64,000 nucleotides of DNA from Psychrobacter sp. Pi2-52 (GTDB lineage Bacteria; Pseudomonadota; Gammaproteobacteria; Pseudomonadales; Moraxellaceae): contig NZ_CAJHBS010000010.1 of assembly GCF_904846705.1 (NCBI RefSeq), forward strand, positions 1 to 64,000, written 5' to 3'. This document shows, one piece after another, positions 54,869-62,982 of the stretch. Position numbers and translations under genes: made by a program. How positions within the stretch are numbered: position 1 is the first letter of the stretch; every line of letters begins with the position of its first letter. A model generated the notes under the pieces. That model was not told the origin of the DNA and ran no database searches. It was given only the letters and a program-made list of their open reading frames with translations.

Positions 54869-57049
54869 TTAAAAATTGGCTTTTAGACTGACTGTCATTT
54901 GACGCTCAGGTCCCATCCAGCAGTTATTGATGTCGTAACAAGCACCAACATAGGTTTTATCAAACAGGTTATTGATGCTCGCACCCACAGTCAGCATAGG
55001 GTTGATCTGATAATTGCCACCAATATCAACCAAGGTCACACTCGGTAGCTTATCTGTGTTTTGCTTGTCAATTTGCATACCGTCTTCATAACGAACACCA
55101 GCATTGAGCGTGAGCTTGTCTGTCGCATAGTAGTCTGCCCATAGCGTGGCTTTATGCTTGGCGGTTTGAGCAGGTGTATTGCCGACCACTTCAGGGTTAA
55201 TCTCTTCTTTTGTAATTTCAGCATCGGTGTAGCTATAGCTTGCGGCCACGTCTACCCAGTCATTTAACATATGACTGCCTGATATCTCAAAGCCTTTAGA
55301 TGCAATTTCACCAGTTTGGGTTTGATTTCTATAGTTAACGTAATCTGACACCACGACATTTTTTTGTGTGATGTCAAATACAGCAAGTGTTCCTTGAGTG
55401 GCACGATCTTTTGACAAGTACTTCACCCCGGCCTCTAGCTGATCAGCAGTGGTTGGCTCAAACGGCTCATCAGTAATAAAGTTACTACCGACTACTGGCT
55501 GGAATGACTGCGAGTAGCTCACAAACGGTGATAGACCATTATTAAAGTTATAAATAGCAGCAAGACGTCCACTGGTTTCTGACGCGTCATTGTCGATCAT
55601 TTCTTCGCTAGGGATTACACCTTTCGATGTATCGGTTCGATCAAGGATACTTTTGAATTTATCATGTCGTAAGCCTGCCACCACTGTCCAGTCTTGCCAC
55701 GTCATTTCATCTTGTACATAGAGTCCAAGCTGGCTTTGTTCGATATCATCGTATCGATTAAAATTATCTAATGGTAAAGTGTCAGTATTGATTTGTGAGA
55801 AATCTGGATTCGATAAATCAAGGTTTGGCGTACCATCTGCCCCAGCGTTATAGTAATCAGCAGTGCTATCTGTCTCCTGATACTCTATACCGAACAATAG
55901 ATTATGAGAAGTATTTGCCGTATCGAATTGATAAGCTAACTGGTTATCTGTGGTCCAGTTTTTCATGCTTTCATCTGTTGTGTAAGCTATACGGTCTAGA
56001 ATCGTGTCACTACCCTTTACAAATCCTTCGTTGTTATACACATTGCGCTGCTGCGCTTCGGCATCGGTATAGCGCGTGATATGTTTAAAAGTTAACTGGT
56101 CGTTGATATCCCAGTTTACGGTGACGCTTGGCATGAATACTTCTTTACTAAATTTATTCCATTTATCGCCTGCATAGGCATCACTACCCAATTTGCCATA
56201 GCTTGCATTGTAGACGGTGCCAACAGCAGGCAATGGGGTAGAAGGTACCATTTCTGGATCGTCTTGATAAAACAGATTAGCAAGTACAGAAACATCATCA
56301 GTCGCTTGCCATTCAAGCGACGGATTAATCAGCAATCGCTCTTCTTCTGTAGTTTGCATTTGTCCATCTTTTTGACGTTTTAGCGCGACTAAGCGATAGT
56401 TCAAGGTGTCTGTGATAGGCCCCGTGCTATCGACGGCCACTTCTTTTAGGTTTTGATTGCCGAATCGTAGCTGTACTTCGTTCTCTTGAGTGCTCTTAGG
56501 GGCTTTGGCTATTTGGTTCACCATACCGCCAGGTGCTGCATAACCATACAATGAAGATGCGGAGCCTTTCACCACCTCGACCGCTTCAGTTGCATAGATA
56601 TCTACTTGGGGCATCAGGTTATATGTACCATCATAAGGCAATCTTAGACCGTCATAAAAGTTTGAATAGGTCTTAAATCCGCGAATGTTGTATTCGTCAA
56701 AGATAGAGACTGTACCGCGGCTCTCAGCGCTTACACCTGGTTCATAACGTAATGCAGCATTGACACTATCTGCCTGACGCTTTTGCAACAGGTCTTGATC
56801 GATTCTGGTATAGCTCATTGGCGCATCGTTTGGGTCCAATGCAGTTTTGGTGCCAGTACTACGATAGCCATCTGAGTAGACGGTAATAGCACCTAAGGTG
56901 GCTGATGGTGTAGCAGCCTCATCGTTTTCAGTATTGTTTGTCGTCTCTACAGCGTATGCGGCGTGACTCATACCCATGATCAGGCCAATTTGTACTGCTG
57001 TGGTGAGATATTTTTTGCGAATGACGTTAGTGGTTAGATGAGACCGCAT
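54869..57049 (-). CDS. TonB-dependent siderophore receptor
   Basis: This 726-residue outer-membrane receptor takes up ferric siderophores. It has a signal peptide (to about residue 33, SHAAYA), plug domain (QADSVNAALRYEPGVSAES, EVVKGSASSLYGYAAPGGMV) and a 22-strand barrel with TonB-dependent receptor features (LEAGVKYLSKDRATQGTLAVF) ending in MTVSLKANF. The N-terminus and the plug resemble hydroxamate or FhuA/FoxA-type receptors, so the ligand may be a ferrichrome- or ferrioxamine-like siderophore; not certain. AGAGGAA precedes the ATG. A Fur box lies 80 bp upstream. Confidence 0.94.
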   Translation of the reverse strand: MRSHLTTNVIRKKYLTTAVQIGLIMGMSHAAYAVETTNNTENDEAATPSATLGAITVYSDGYRSTGTKTALDPNDAPMSYTRIDQDLLQKRQADSVNAALRYEPGVSAESRGTVSIFDEYNIRGFKTYSNFYDGLRLPYDGTYNLMPQVDIYATEAVEVVKGSASSLYGYAAPGGMVNQIAKAPKSTQENEVQLRFGNQNLKEVAVDSTGPITDTLNYRLVALKRQKDGQMQTTEEERLLINPSLEWQATDDVSVLANLFYQDDPEMVPSTPLPAVGTVYNASYGKLGSDAYAGDKWNKFSKEVFMPSVTVNWDINDQLTFKHITRYTDAEAQQRNVYNNEGFVKGSDTILDRIAYTTDESMKNWTTDNQLAYQFDTANTSHNLLFGIEYQETDSTADYYNAGADGTPNLDLSNPDFSQINTDTLPLDNFNRYDDIEQSQLGLYVQDEMTWQDWTVVAGLRHDKFKSILDRTDTSKGVIPSEEMIDNDASETSGRLAAIYNFNNGLSPFVSYSQSFQPVVGSNFITDEPFEPTTADQLEAGVKYLSKDRATQGTLAVFDITQKNVVVSDYVNYRNQTQTGEIASKGFEISGSHMLNDWVDVAASYSYTDAEITKEEINPEVVGNTPAQTAKHKATLWADYYATDKLTLNAGVRYEDGMQIDKQNTDKLPSVTLVDIGGNYQINPMLTVGASINNLFDKTYVGACYDINNCWMGPERQMTVSLKANF

Positions 57050-57104
57050 CAGATTTCCTCTTGGACTAAAATGATTGAATATTATTTGTAACAGTTAAAG
57101 CAAA

Positions 57105-57149
57105 ATTATAACGACGCTAATAATAACACTAATGATAACCATTATCATT
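57105..57149 (-). promoter_or_regulatory. Fur box and promoter of the siderophore receptor
   Basis: AATGATAACCATTATCATT (57131-57149) is a near-perfect Fur box. On the minus strand TATAAT (complement of 57105-57110) is a -10 box and the Fur site covers the -35 region. Iron repression of the receptor and perhaps also of the divergent PepSY gene is expected. Confidence 0.85.
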
Positions 57150-57491
57150 AAAAAATTACAACGAGACAGTTTTGGGAAGTATTTGCAGTATTTGCACTGC
57201 TAATAAGGGGCTAAAGACAGAGTATTGCGAATAGAGTCACGCAGACTTACTGTTTTGAACGATGTATTTTAAACGATGGTTTTTCTCAGATTTTTCTCGT
57301 ATTATGCAGCAGCATTCTGAATACAATTATTTACAGTAGAATTTTTACATCGCTGTATTGCAGTCATCATACGGCGTCATCCTAGTTCTTTGCGAGACCT
57401 TTTAAAATTGGTCTTGCAAGCAGATACATCACTATTATCGATAGGTTTACGTTGTTTATTGAGCAACCAAAGATCGTTTAAGGTCACATTT

Positions 57492-58997
57492 ATGGACACA
57501 CCCTCCAACCAATCCACCACCAACCAGCGCTATTTCACAGTGTGGCGTTGGCATTTTTATGCAGGCATTTTTGTTGCTCCCTTTTTAATTGTCTTGGCAA
57601 TAACGGCGCTCGGTATGCTGTTTATGTCTAACACAGTAGGACGTGACAACGACCGCTTAACGGTTGTCGTGCCAGAGTCTACGGTTCAATCACCTGTCTC
57701 TACTCAAGCAAAGAACGCGCTGAGCACCTTGTCTGATAGCACACTGGTTAAATATATCGCCCCTCGTGATACCGATACGGTGGCTTTATTTCAGATAAAA
57801 TCAGACGACCAAAACAATATGGTGGCAGTCAACCCCTATACAGCCGATATCGTCCAAAGTGTGCCTACCAGTAGTGGTCTTTATAGTACGTTCAATGATA
57901 TTCACAGTGATTTGCTGATTGGCAAAGTCGGTGATTATTTGTTAGAAACGGCGGCATCATTAACCATTTTAATGATTTTGTCTGGTTGGTATCTGTGGTG
58001 GCAAAAACGTAAATCAGTCAAAGCGATGTTGATACCTAGTGAAAGGGTAACCAATAAGAAAAAGCGCTCTTTTATCCGTACGATTCATGCGACATTGGGT
58101 AGTTGGATATCTGTGCTGCTACTGTTTTTCTGTATATCAGGTATGGCATGGGCAGGTGTATGGGGCGAAAGAGTGGTGCAAGCATGGAGCCAGTTTCCTG
58201 CGGGTAAGTGGGGCGTTGCACCTGTTCCTGTATCGATTGATCACAGTCAACACGCTGCTATGCAAGAGTCTACACCAGCGCCGCATGTACATGGTGCGGC
58301 AGCGTCTGAATCACATACTGAAGCACCCACGCATGGCAGTGCCCTAAACTCAAGCGACACCAAAGAAGTTCCCTGGGTACTTGAGCTGACGCCGATGCCT
58401 GTGTCAGGCACGACCAAGGGTAAAGATGGTATCGCTGCCAATATACCGATTATGATTGATACGGTGGATCGCTACGCTCGTGAAATCGGTTTTGAAGGGC
58501 GTTATCAATTGAACCTACCCCAAGGTAGTACAGGCGTCTGGACCATTAGTCAAGATTCAATGAGCTATGATATGAAAAGTCCGATAGCAGATCGTACGGT
58601 ACATATCGACCGTTATTCGGGTAACGTTTTGGCTGATATTCATTTTGATGATTATAATGCGTTTGGTAAGTTTATGGCGGCTGGTATCGCGCTGCATATG
58701 GGCACGCTCGGATGGTGGAGCGTACTGGTTAATGTGCTGTTTTGCCTAGCAGTAATCGCTATTTGTGTCAGTGGCTATATCATGTGGTGGCATCGTCGCC
58801 CTCGTCATGAGAGTGATAGCGCGGGATTAAACCCACCAGCTCGCGGCTCAGATGTTTCCGTCTGGTGGCCGCTTGCTATTCCATTATTAGTGGTGGCTAT
58901 CATATTTCCGACTGCTATTATTGCGATTATGGCTATCGCGCTATTAGATTTCTTTGTGATTTCTCGAGTTGAGTTTTTACAGAAATGGTTAAAATAA
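57492..58997 (+). CDS. PepSY-associated TM-domain protein (iron-regulated reductase-like)
   Basis: The 501-residue inner-membrane protein has a membrane helix after the N-terminus (WRWHFYAGIFVAPFLIVLAI), a PepSY region, two central helices (about 150-170 and 205-225, ILSGWYLWWQKR), a periplasmic His-rich insert (HVHGAAASESHTEAPTHGS), a second PepSY region and C-terminal helices. This family is linked to siderophore uptake loci and is thought to reduce ferric siderophores with haem or quinol; the mechanism is not settled. ATG 57492 is the likely start; longer frames exist without good sites. It is divergent from the receptor and shares the Fur-box region. Confidence 0.88.
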   Translation: MDTPSNQSTTNQRYFTVWRWHFYAGIFVAPFLIVLAITALGMLFMSNTVGRDNDRLTVVVPESTVQSPVSTQAKNALSTLSDSTLVKYIAPRDTDTVALFQIKSDDQNNMVAVNPYTADIVQSVPTSSGLYSTFNDIHSDLLIGKVGDYLLETAASLTILMILSGWYLWWQKRKSVKAMLIPSERVTNKKKRSFIRTIHATLGSWISVLLLFFCISGMAWAGVWGERVVQAWSQFPAGKWGVAPVPVSIDHSQHAAMQESTPAPHVHGAAASESHTEAPTHGSALNSSDTKEVPWVLELTPMPVSGTTKGKDGIAANIPIMIDTVDRYAREIGFEGRYQLNLPQGSTGVWTISQDSMSYDMKSPIADRTVHIDRYSGNVLADIHFDDYNAFGKFMAAGIALHMGTLGWWSVLVNVLFCLAVIAICVSGYIMWWHRRPRHESDSAGLNPPARGSDVSVWWPLAIPLLVVAIIFPTAIIAIMAIALLDFFVISRVEFLQKWLK

Positions 58998-59031
58998 GCG
59001 AACGGTAAGATATCGTTGTTCTCGATATAGC

Positions 59032-59067
59032 AAAGGAGCGCCTTGTAGTAAGGCGCTCCTTTTTTGC
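59032..59067. terminator. Intrinsic terminator between PepSY and ABC genes
   Basis: AAAGGAGCGCCTT (59032-59044) pairs perfectly with 59050-59062 across a 5-nt loop, followed by T-run. The genes are convergent. Confidence 0.93.
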
Positions 59068-59100
59068 TTAAAAATTGCTTAGATTAAATGTTACTGGTAT

Positions 59101-60864
59101 TTACTTGAGCATAGCAATGGCATCTTTGCTGGCGCGCTGTCGCTCTTCGGCATTTAGCTCAATGAGACGGCCTTCTTTCATCAGTAATAATCGATCAGCA
59201 TGCTCAAAATAACCGTCATCATGACTGATGATAAACAGTGTCTTACCCATGGCTTTTAGCTCAGGGATGAGCGTCTGATAGAACACGCGGCGAAAAGCAG
59301 GGTCTTGGTCGGCTGCCCACTCATCGAGCAGTAATATGTCCTTTTGTTCGGCGACGGCGATCAGCATAGCCAAGCGTTTTCTCTGACCTTGCGACAGCTT
59401 ATCTGTAGAGAGTTTATGGTCAGACACACTTACTTTTTCTTGTAGATTGAGCTTATGCAGCCAGTCAGACACTAGAGCCGCATCAGGCTCATTGCCTTGA
59501 ACTCCAATCAGCTGTTTAAATAAATGCTGGTCGCTAAAAATCGCAGAAAATAGCTGTTTAAAATCGGCATTGTTCTCTGAATTAACGCTCTGTCCATCGA
59601 CTTGTACCGTCCCTGTAGTGGGGGTAAAGATACCAGTAATGATTTTGGCAAGAGTCGATTTGCCGCTACCATTCGCACCGATTAAGAAAACCACGTCACC
59701 TCGTTGCAAGGTTAAATTGACGGACTTTAAGATGTTATTGGTAGGGTTTTGATTGTTATCACTGTTGTCGCTATTTTGAGCATTATCATTAACCCCTGTG
59801 TCTGGTGCATGACTACTACTACCTACATAGCGATAATCGATATTATTTAGAGTTATGGACTGCCAGTCTTGTGCAACAGTATCTGTCGCAAAGCTTGGCT
59901 GATGCTCGGCCAATTCTAAAGACTGTATCTTTTCTAGTGCAACTTGAGCAGTCTGCAATGTTGGGTACGCACCCACCGCATGTAGGAGCGGCGACTGCAT
60001 AAACAAAATCGTCAAAGAAAAAGTAGTAGCAACCCCCATCGGAATATCGAGATAATTGGCCACTGCAAACACGATACCAATCGATGCGAACATCATAATA
60101 TTGGACCAGTTCACCGCTGATAAATGAAAAGTATCAGACTTAGTCACGGTCTTCTCGTACGATTTGGCATGAGCCAAAAAATCATCTGTATATAGTTTTT
60201 CTGCTCGATGTTGATTAAGAGCAAGCTCTTTACGACCTTCTATTATCGATTGATAATCCTGATATAACGCATCATTAATCTCTCTCAATTCGGTCAAATG
60301 GGTATAGACATGCTTGACCAAAATGGTACTTATCCAAATCGTCATCACAATCCAAAACATGACAATAAACAATAATGGCAACGACAACCAGCCCAGATAT
60401 AGCCCAACGCCAACAGATAAAATAATGCCTTGTACCAGCTCTGGCATACGGACAAAAGCAACGGTAATCGATTGAATATCTGAGGATAAGCTGGCAAGTA
60501 AGCGTGCACTACCCAAATGGTCTATCTGAGGAACGGTAGTATCGATGATTTGTTTGACCAATTTGGTTCTAAGCTCATAGACAAATCGATGCCCCAATCG
60601 CGTTAAGGCATATTGCGATAAAAATGTCGTCACTAGCAGTAATAGTACCAGCAGGGAAAACTGCGCCAAGCTGAGCCAAGATAAGGTATCGAATACTGGC
60701 TGACTAATAAAGGTATGATTGATATAGGCAATAATACCCACACTGACAGCGGCATTGCTCAGATTTAGCAGAATGACTTTGAGAAAAGGCAGACGATAAT
60801 TCGCCCAAATCATATGATATAAAGAAGCGGTCGTATGAGAGGACGCTGTGGTATGAGAAGACAT
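59101..60864 (-). CDS. Cyclic-peptide/siderophore-type ABC exporter (fused TM and ATPase)
   Basis: The 587-residue half-transporter has six membrane segments (about residues 25-320) and a C-terminal ATPase: Walker A FLIGANGSGKSTLAK, signature LSQGQRKRLAML, Walker B DILLLDEWAADQDP and a switch His in IISHDDGY. The LDEWAADQDPAFRR sequence is characteristic of the SyrD/PvdE/YojI group, which exports siderophore-type or cyclic peptides. A Ser/Asn/Asp-rich linker (about 345-372) is an insertion. It lies in the iron region, so siderophore or haem-related export is plausible. Start ATG 60864. Confidence 0.9.
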   Translation of the reverse strand: MSSHTTASSHTTASLYHMIWANYRLPFLKVILLNLSNAAVSVGIIAYINHTFISQPVFDTLSWLSLAQFSLLVLLLLVTTFLSQYALTRLGHRFVYELRTKLVKQIIDTTVPQIDHLGSARLLASLSSDIQSITVAFVRMPELVQGIILSVGVGLYLGWLSLPLLFIVMFWIVMTIWISTILVKHVYTHLTELREINDALYQDYQSIIEGRKELALNQHRAEKLYTDDFLAHAKSYEKTVTKSDTFHLSAVNWSNIMMFASIGIVFAVANYLDIPMGVATTFSLTILFMQSPLLHAVGAYPTLQTAQVALEKIQSLELAEHQPSFATDTVAQDWQSITLNNIDYRYVGSSSHAPDTGVNDNAQNSDNSDNNQNPTNNILKSVNLTLQRGDVVFLIGANGSGKSTLAKIITGIFTPTTGTVQVDGQSVNSENNADFKQLFSAIFSDQHLFKQLIGVQGNEPDAALVSDWLHKLNLQEKVSVSDHKLSTDKLSQGQRKRLAMLIAVAEQKDILLLDEWAADQDPAFRRVFYQTLIPELKAMGKTLFIISHDDGYFEHADRLLLMKEGRLIELNAEERQRASKDAIAMLK

Positions 60865-60899
60865 AGTAACTCAGTAATAAAATAAATTTTTGATAGCAG

Positions 60900-60930
60900 A
60901 AAAGGGAGTAGGCCGCGCCTAATCCCTTTT
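60900..60930 (-). terminator. Terminator of the deleted TonB receptor gene
   Basis: AAAAGGGAGTAGGC and its near-perfect complement (13 of 14) flank a 3-nt loop; the T-run is on the minus strand side. It lies just past the receptor remnant. Confidence 0.7.
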
Positions 60931-60947
60931 ATAAAACCTAATAAAGC

Positions 60948-61260
60948 TTAAAAGTCGAACGTTGCCGATACTTTTAAGGCCGTTGGTTCACCCGCATTTA
61001 GATAGCCATAGCCTGGTAATCCACCTACAGATTGCCAGTAGTCTTCACCTGTGATATTGGTCACCATACCTTTTAGAGTAACGTCTTGTCCTGCCAGTAT
61101 AGTACGATAGCGAGCACCTAAATCTAGGGTAGTATAACCATCAACTTTTAAGGTGTTGGCAGCATCAGCATAACGCGCACCTGTATGGATAATATCGCCC
61201 GTTAATGTTAATCCTTCGACGGCTGCTAGATCGTATTCTAGGTTAACGTTCTTGATACAC
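60948..61260 (-). pseudogene. 3' remnant of a second TonB-dependent receptor
   Basis: About 100 residues of a receptor C-terminus remain: a GLTLTGDIIHTGARYADAA segment, LDLGARYRT, the MVTNITGEDYWQSVGG loop and the terminal ALKVSATFDF with the final phenylalanine. Upstream of about residue 20 the frame no longer looks like a receptor (MLCDTAITAERVV). The rest of the gene, more than 600 residues, is missing, so it cannot work. The ending suggests a receptor of another subgroup than the one at 54869. The sequence to the right belongs to another gene fragment on the opposite strand. Confidence 0.85.
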
Positions 61261-61316
61261 CTATCGAGAACCACGCGCTCGGCTGTGATGGCAGTATCGC
61301 AAAGCATCCACGCTCA

Positions 61317-61496
61317 ATGATCGGTAATATGCGTAGTGCTGAGTGGATGGCCGAACAGATCGATCAAGGTTTGCAGCGGCGCAAACGTTGGATATTGCCG
61401 GACCCTATCTCACGCTTTGGCAGTTTACTGTGGCGTATTGCACCAGCTTTATACTTGCGTCAGGTGCGTAAACGTTTTGGAAATGAGTTGCGGTAG
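61317..61496 (+). pseudogene. 3' remnant of a probable short-chain dehydrogenase
   Basis: The 59-residue end reads MRSAEWMAEQIDQGL, RRKRWILPDPISRFG, WRIAPALYLRQVRKRF, which looks like the C-terminal tail of an SDR-family oxidoreductase. The frame is open back to 61242 but has no family-like sequence there and no good start. It points away from the TonB remnant, so the 5' parts of both genes face each other and are missing. Confidence 0.5.
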
Positions 61497-61536
61497 ACTA
61501 CGTTAAGTGAGAACCTAGAAGAGAGGCTAGCGGTTC

Positions 61537-61697
61537 ATGCAAATTACCGATAGTGCTATGCTAAAAATACTATGCTAAAGAGCGCTATATTTGAAGGTGC
61601 TTTATTAGAAAATTCACATTTAAAAGTCTCTATGTTGAAAGACTCTGTATTAGAAGGTGCTTTATTAGAAAATACTATGCTAGAAACAATAATCTAG
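61537..61697 (+). pseudogene. Small pentapeptide-repeat gene with a frame break
   Basis: From ATG 61572 the frame encodes 41 residues that are nearly all five-residue repeats: AIFEG ALLEN SHLKV SMLKD, then SVLEG ALLEN TMLET. Small residues at every fifth place and Leu/Phe two residues later fit pentapeptide-repeat (right-handed beta-helix) proteins. An upstream ATG (61537), with a GAGG site, starts MQITDSAMLK in another frame; adding one A to the A5 run at 61563-61567 would join the two into a 53-residue repeat protein. Such proteins are often DNA mimics, but this one is too short to assign. Translation from ATG 61572 alone is possible. Confidence 0.5.
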
Positions 61698-61708
61698 CAT
61701 AGTATTTT
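61669..61708 (+). terminator. Hairpin overlapping the end of the pentapeptide gene
   Basis: A perfect 16-bp stem (61669-61684 with 61693-61708) with an 8-nt loop ends in TTTT. The left arm is coding. Confidence 0.6.
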
Positions 61709-61790
61709 AACTCATAGCGTTTTAGCTTTACTAACTAGTTCAATATCACCTAGTTCAGTATTACCTTACTGAGCATTACCTTTCTCGGTA

Positions 61791-62807
61791 CTAATGATTT
61801 CTGATTGGTCTACCAAGCTCCATGGTCTCTTCAGTCTCGATGACGGTAGGATTTTTCGCTTCTTGACGCTTATCCCACCAAGCGAAGATATTGGCCAATA
61901 TAGAGCCAGAAACAGAGTGCCAAATACAAGCGACGGCGGCAGCGATGGCGGACTCTGCATTGCCAGGGAAAAACTTAGTGCTTAAACCCGTGGCTAGACC
62001 TGCATTTTGTACGCCAACCTCGATAGATATGGTGCGTTTTTTGGGTTTGCTCATACCAAATAAGGCCCCTGAGTAGTAGCCCAATATATAGCCGACGATA
62101 TTGTGTACCGCGATGGCCAAGATAACGACTAGCCCTGACTGCAAGAACTGATCGCCAAATACAGCGGCAACGCCACCGACGATAGCAGCAAAAGCTAATA
62201 CAGCCACGCCTGGCATCACCGCACGTACGTCATTAAACCAGTGTTTGTTTTGAAATAGTATGTTTAACATAGAGCCAATAGCGACTGGCAACAACGTCAC
62301 TAATAGCATAAAGCGGAACATACCCCAGCCATCCATTTCTACAGATTGACCAACCAAATAATTGAGCCAAAGTGGCGTCACTAACGGTGCAATGATGGTT
62401 GATACGGTGGTCATACCTACCGAAAACGCCACATCACCTTTGGCAAGGTAGCTCATAATGTTTGAAGACACACCACCAGGACAAGTACCAACCAATACTA
62501 GACCCAGTGTCAACCCAGGCGATAAGTCAAACAATCTGGCCACGCTAATCGCTAAAATCGGCATAATGGTATATTGGATAATTGAACCGATAAAAATATC
62601 AAGCGGGCGCTGGGCCAACATTTTATAGTCCTCTTTACCTAGTGTCATACCCATTGCGAGCATAATGACACCCAGAACGATGACTTGGGCATCACCTGTC
62701 ACCCAAGAAAAAGTCGCAGGCTCTATAAATGTCACTGCGGCCGCTAAAATAATAACCAATGCCGTAAATCGACTCAACTGCTGACTTATCACCCTCAAAA
62801 ACTGCAT
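61791..62807 (-). CDS. Bile acid:sodium symporter-family (BASS) transporter
   Basis: The 338-residue membrane protein has about nine or ten hydrophobic segments and the BASS motifs: LAMGMTLGKEDYKML (about residue 52), VGTCPGGVSSNIMSYLAKGDVAFS (about 105) and EVGVQNAGLATGLSTKFF (about 268). BASS proteins carry bile acids, keto acids or pantoate with sodium; the ligand here is not known. It is 80 bp upstream of nothing co-directional. AAGGA lies 10 nt before the ATG. The C-terminal tail beyond the last helix is about 25 residues. Confidence 0.92.
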   Translation of the reverse strand: MQFLRVISQQLSRFTALVIILAAAVTFIEPATFSWVTGDAQVIVLGVIMLAMGMTLGKEDYKMLAQRPLDIFIGSIIQYTIMPILAISVARLFDLSPGLTLGLVLVGTCPGGVSSNIMSYLAKGDVAFSVGMTTVSTIIAPLVTPLWLNYLVGQSVEMDGWGMFRFMLLVTLLPVAIGSMLNILFQNKHWFNDVRAVMPGVAVLAFAAIVGGVAAVFGDQFLQSGLVVILAIAVHNIVGYILGYYSGALFGMSKPKKRTISIEVGVQNAGLATGLSTKFFPGNAESAIAAAVACIWHSVSGSILANIFAWWDKRQEAKNPTVIETEETMELGRPIRNH

Positions 62808-62982
62808 TTCTCAAATCCTTCTAAGTCTGGAAAATAGTCAAGTATAAGTTCAAAACCACTGTATTTCCAATGGGTTTAGGCTGTTTTTAGCCAACAATAA
62901 GTTGCTATTATGACAACTTTAACTATGATTATATTGCCAAAGTTTTTTGAAATGTTTATTCAATAGTCAAATGAGGTACTAG

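Noticed and set aside
61766-61960. Alternative C-terminal tail of the BASS transporter in another frame (ending STEKGNAQ)
   Set aside because: It could mean a frameshift near the end, but the annotated frame ends normally after the last membrane helix and no reference was available to decide.
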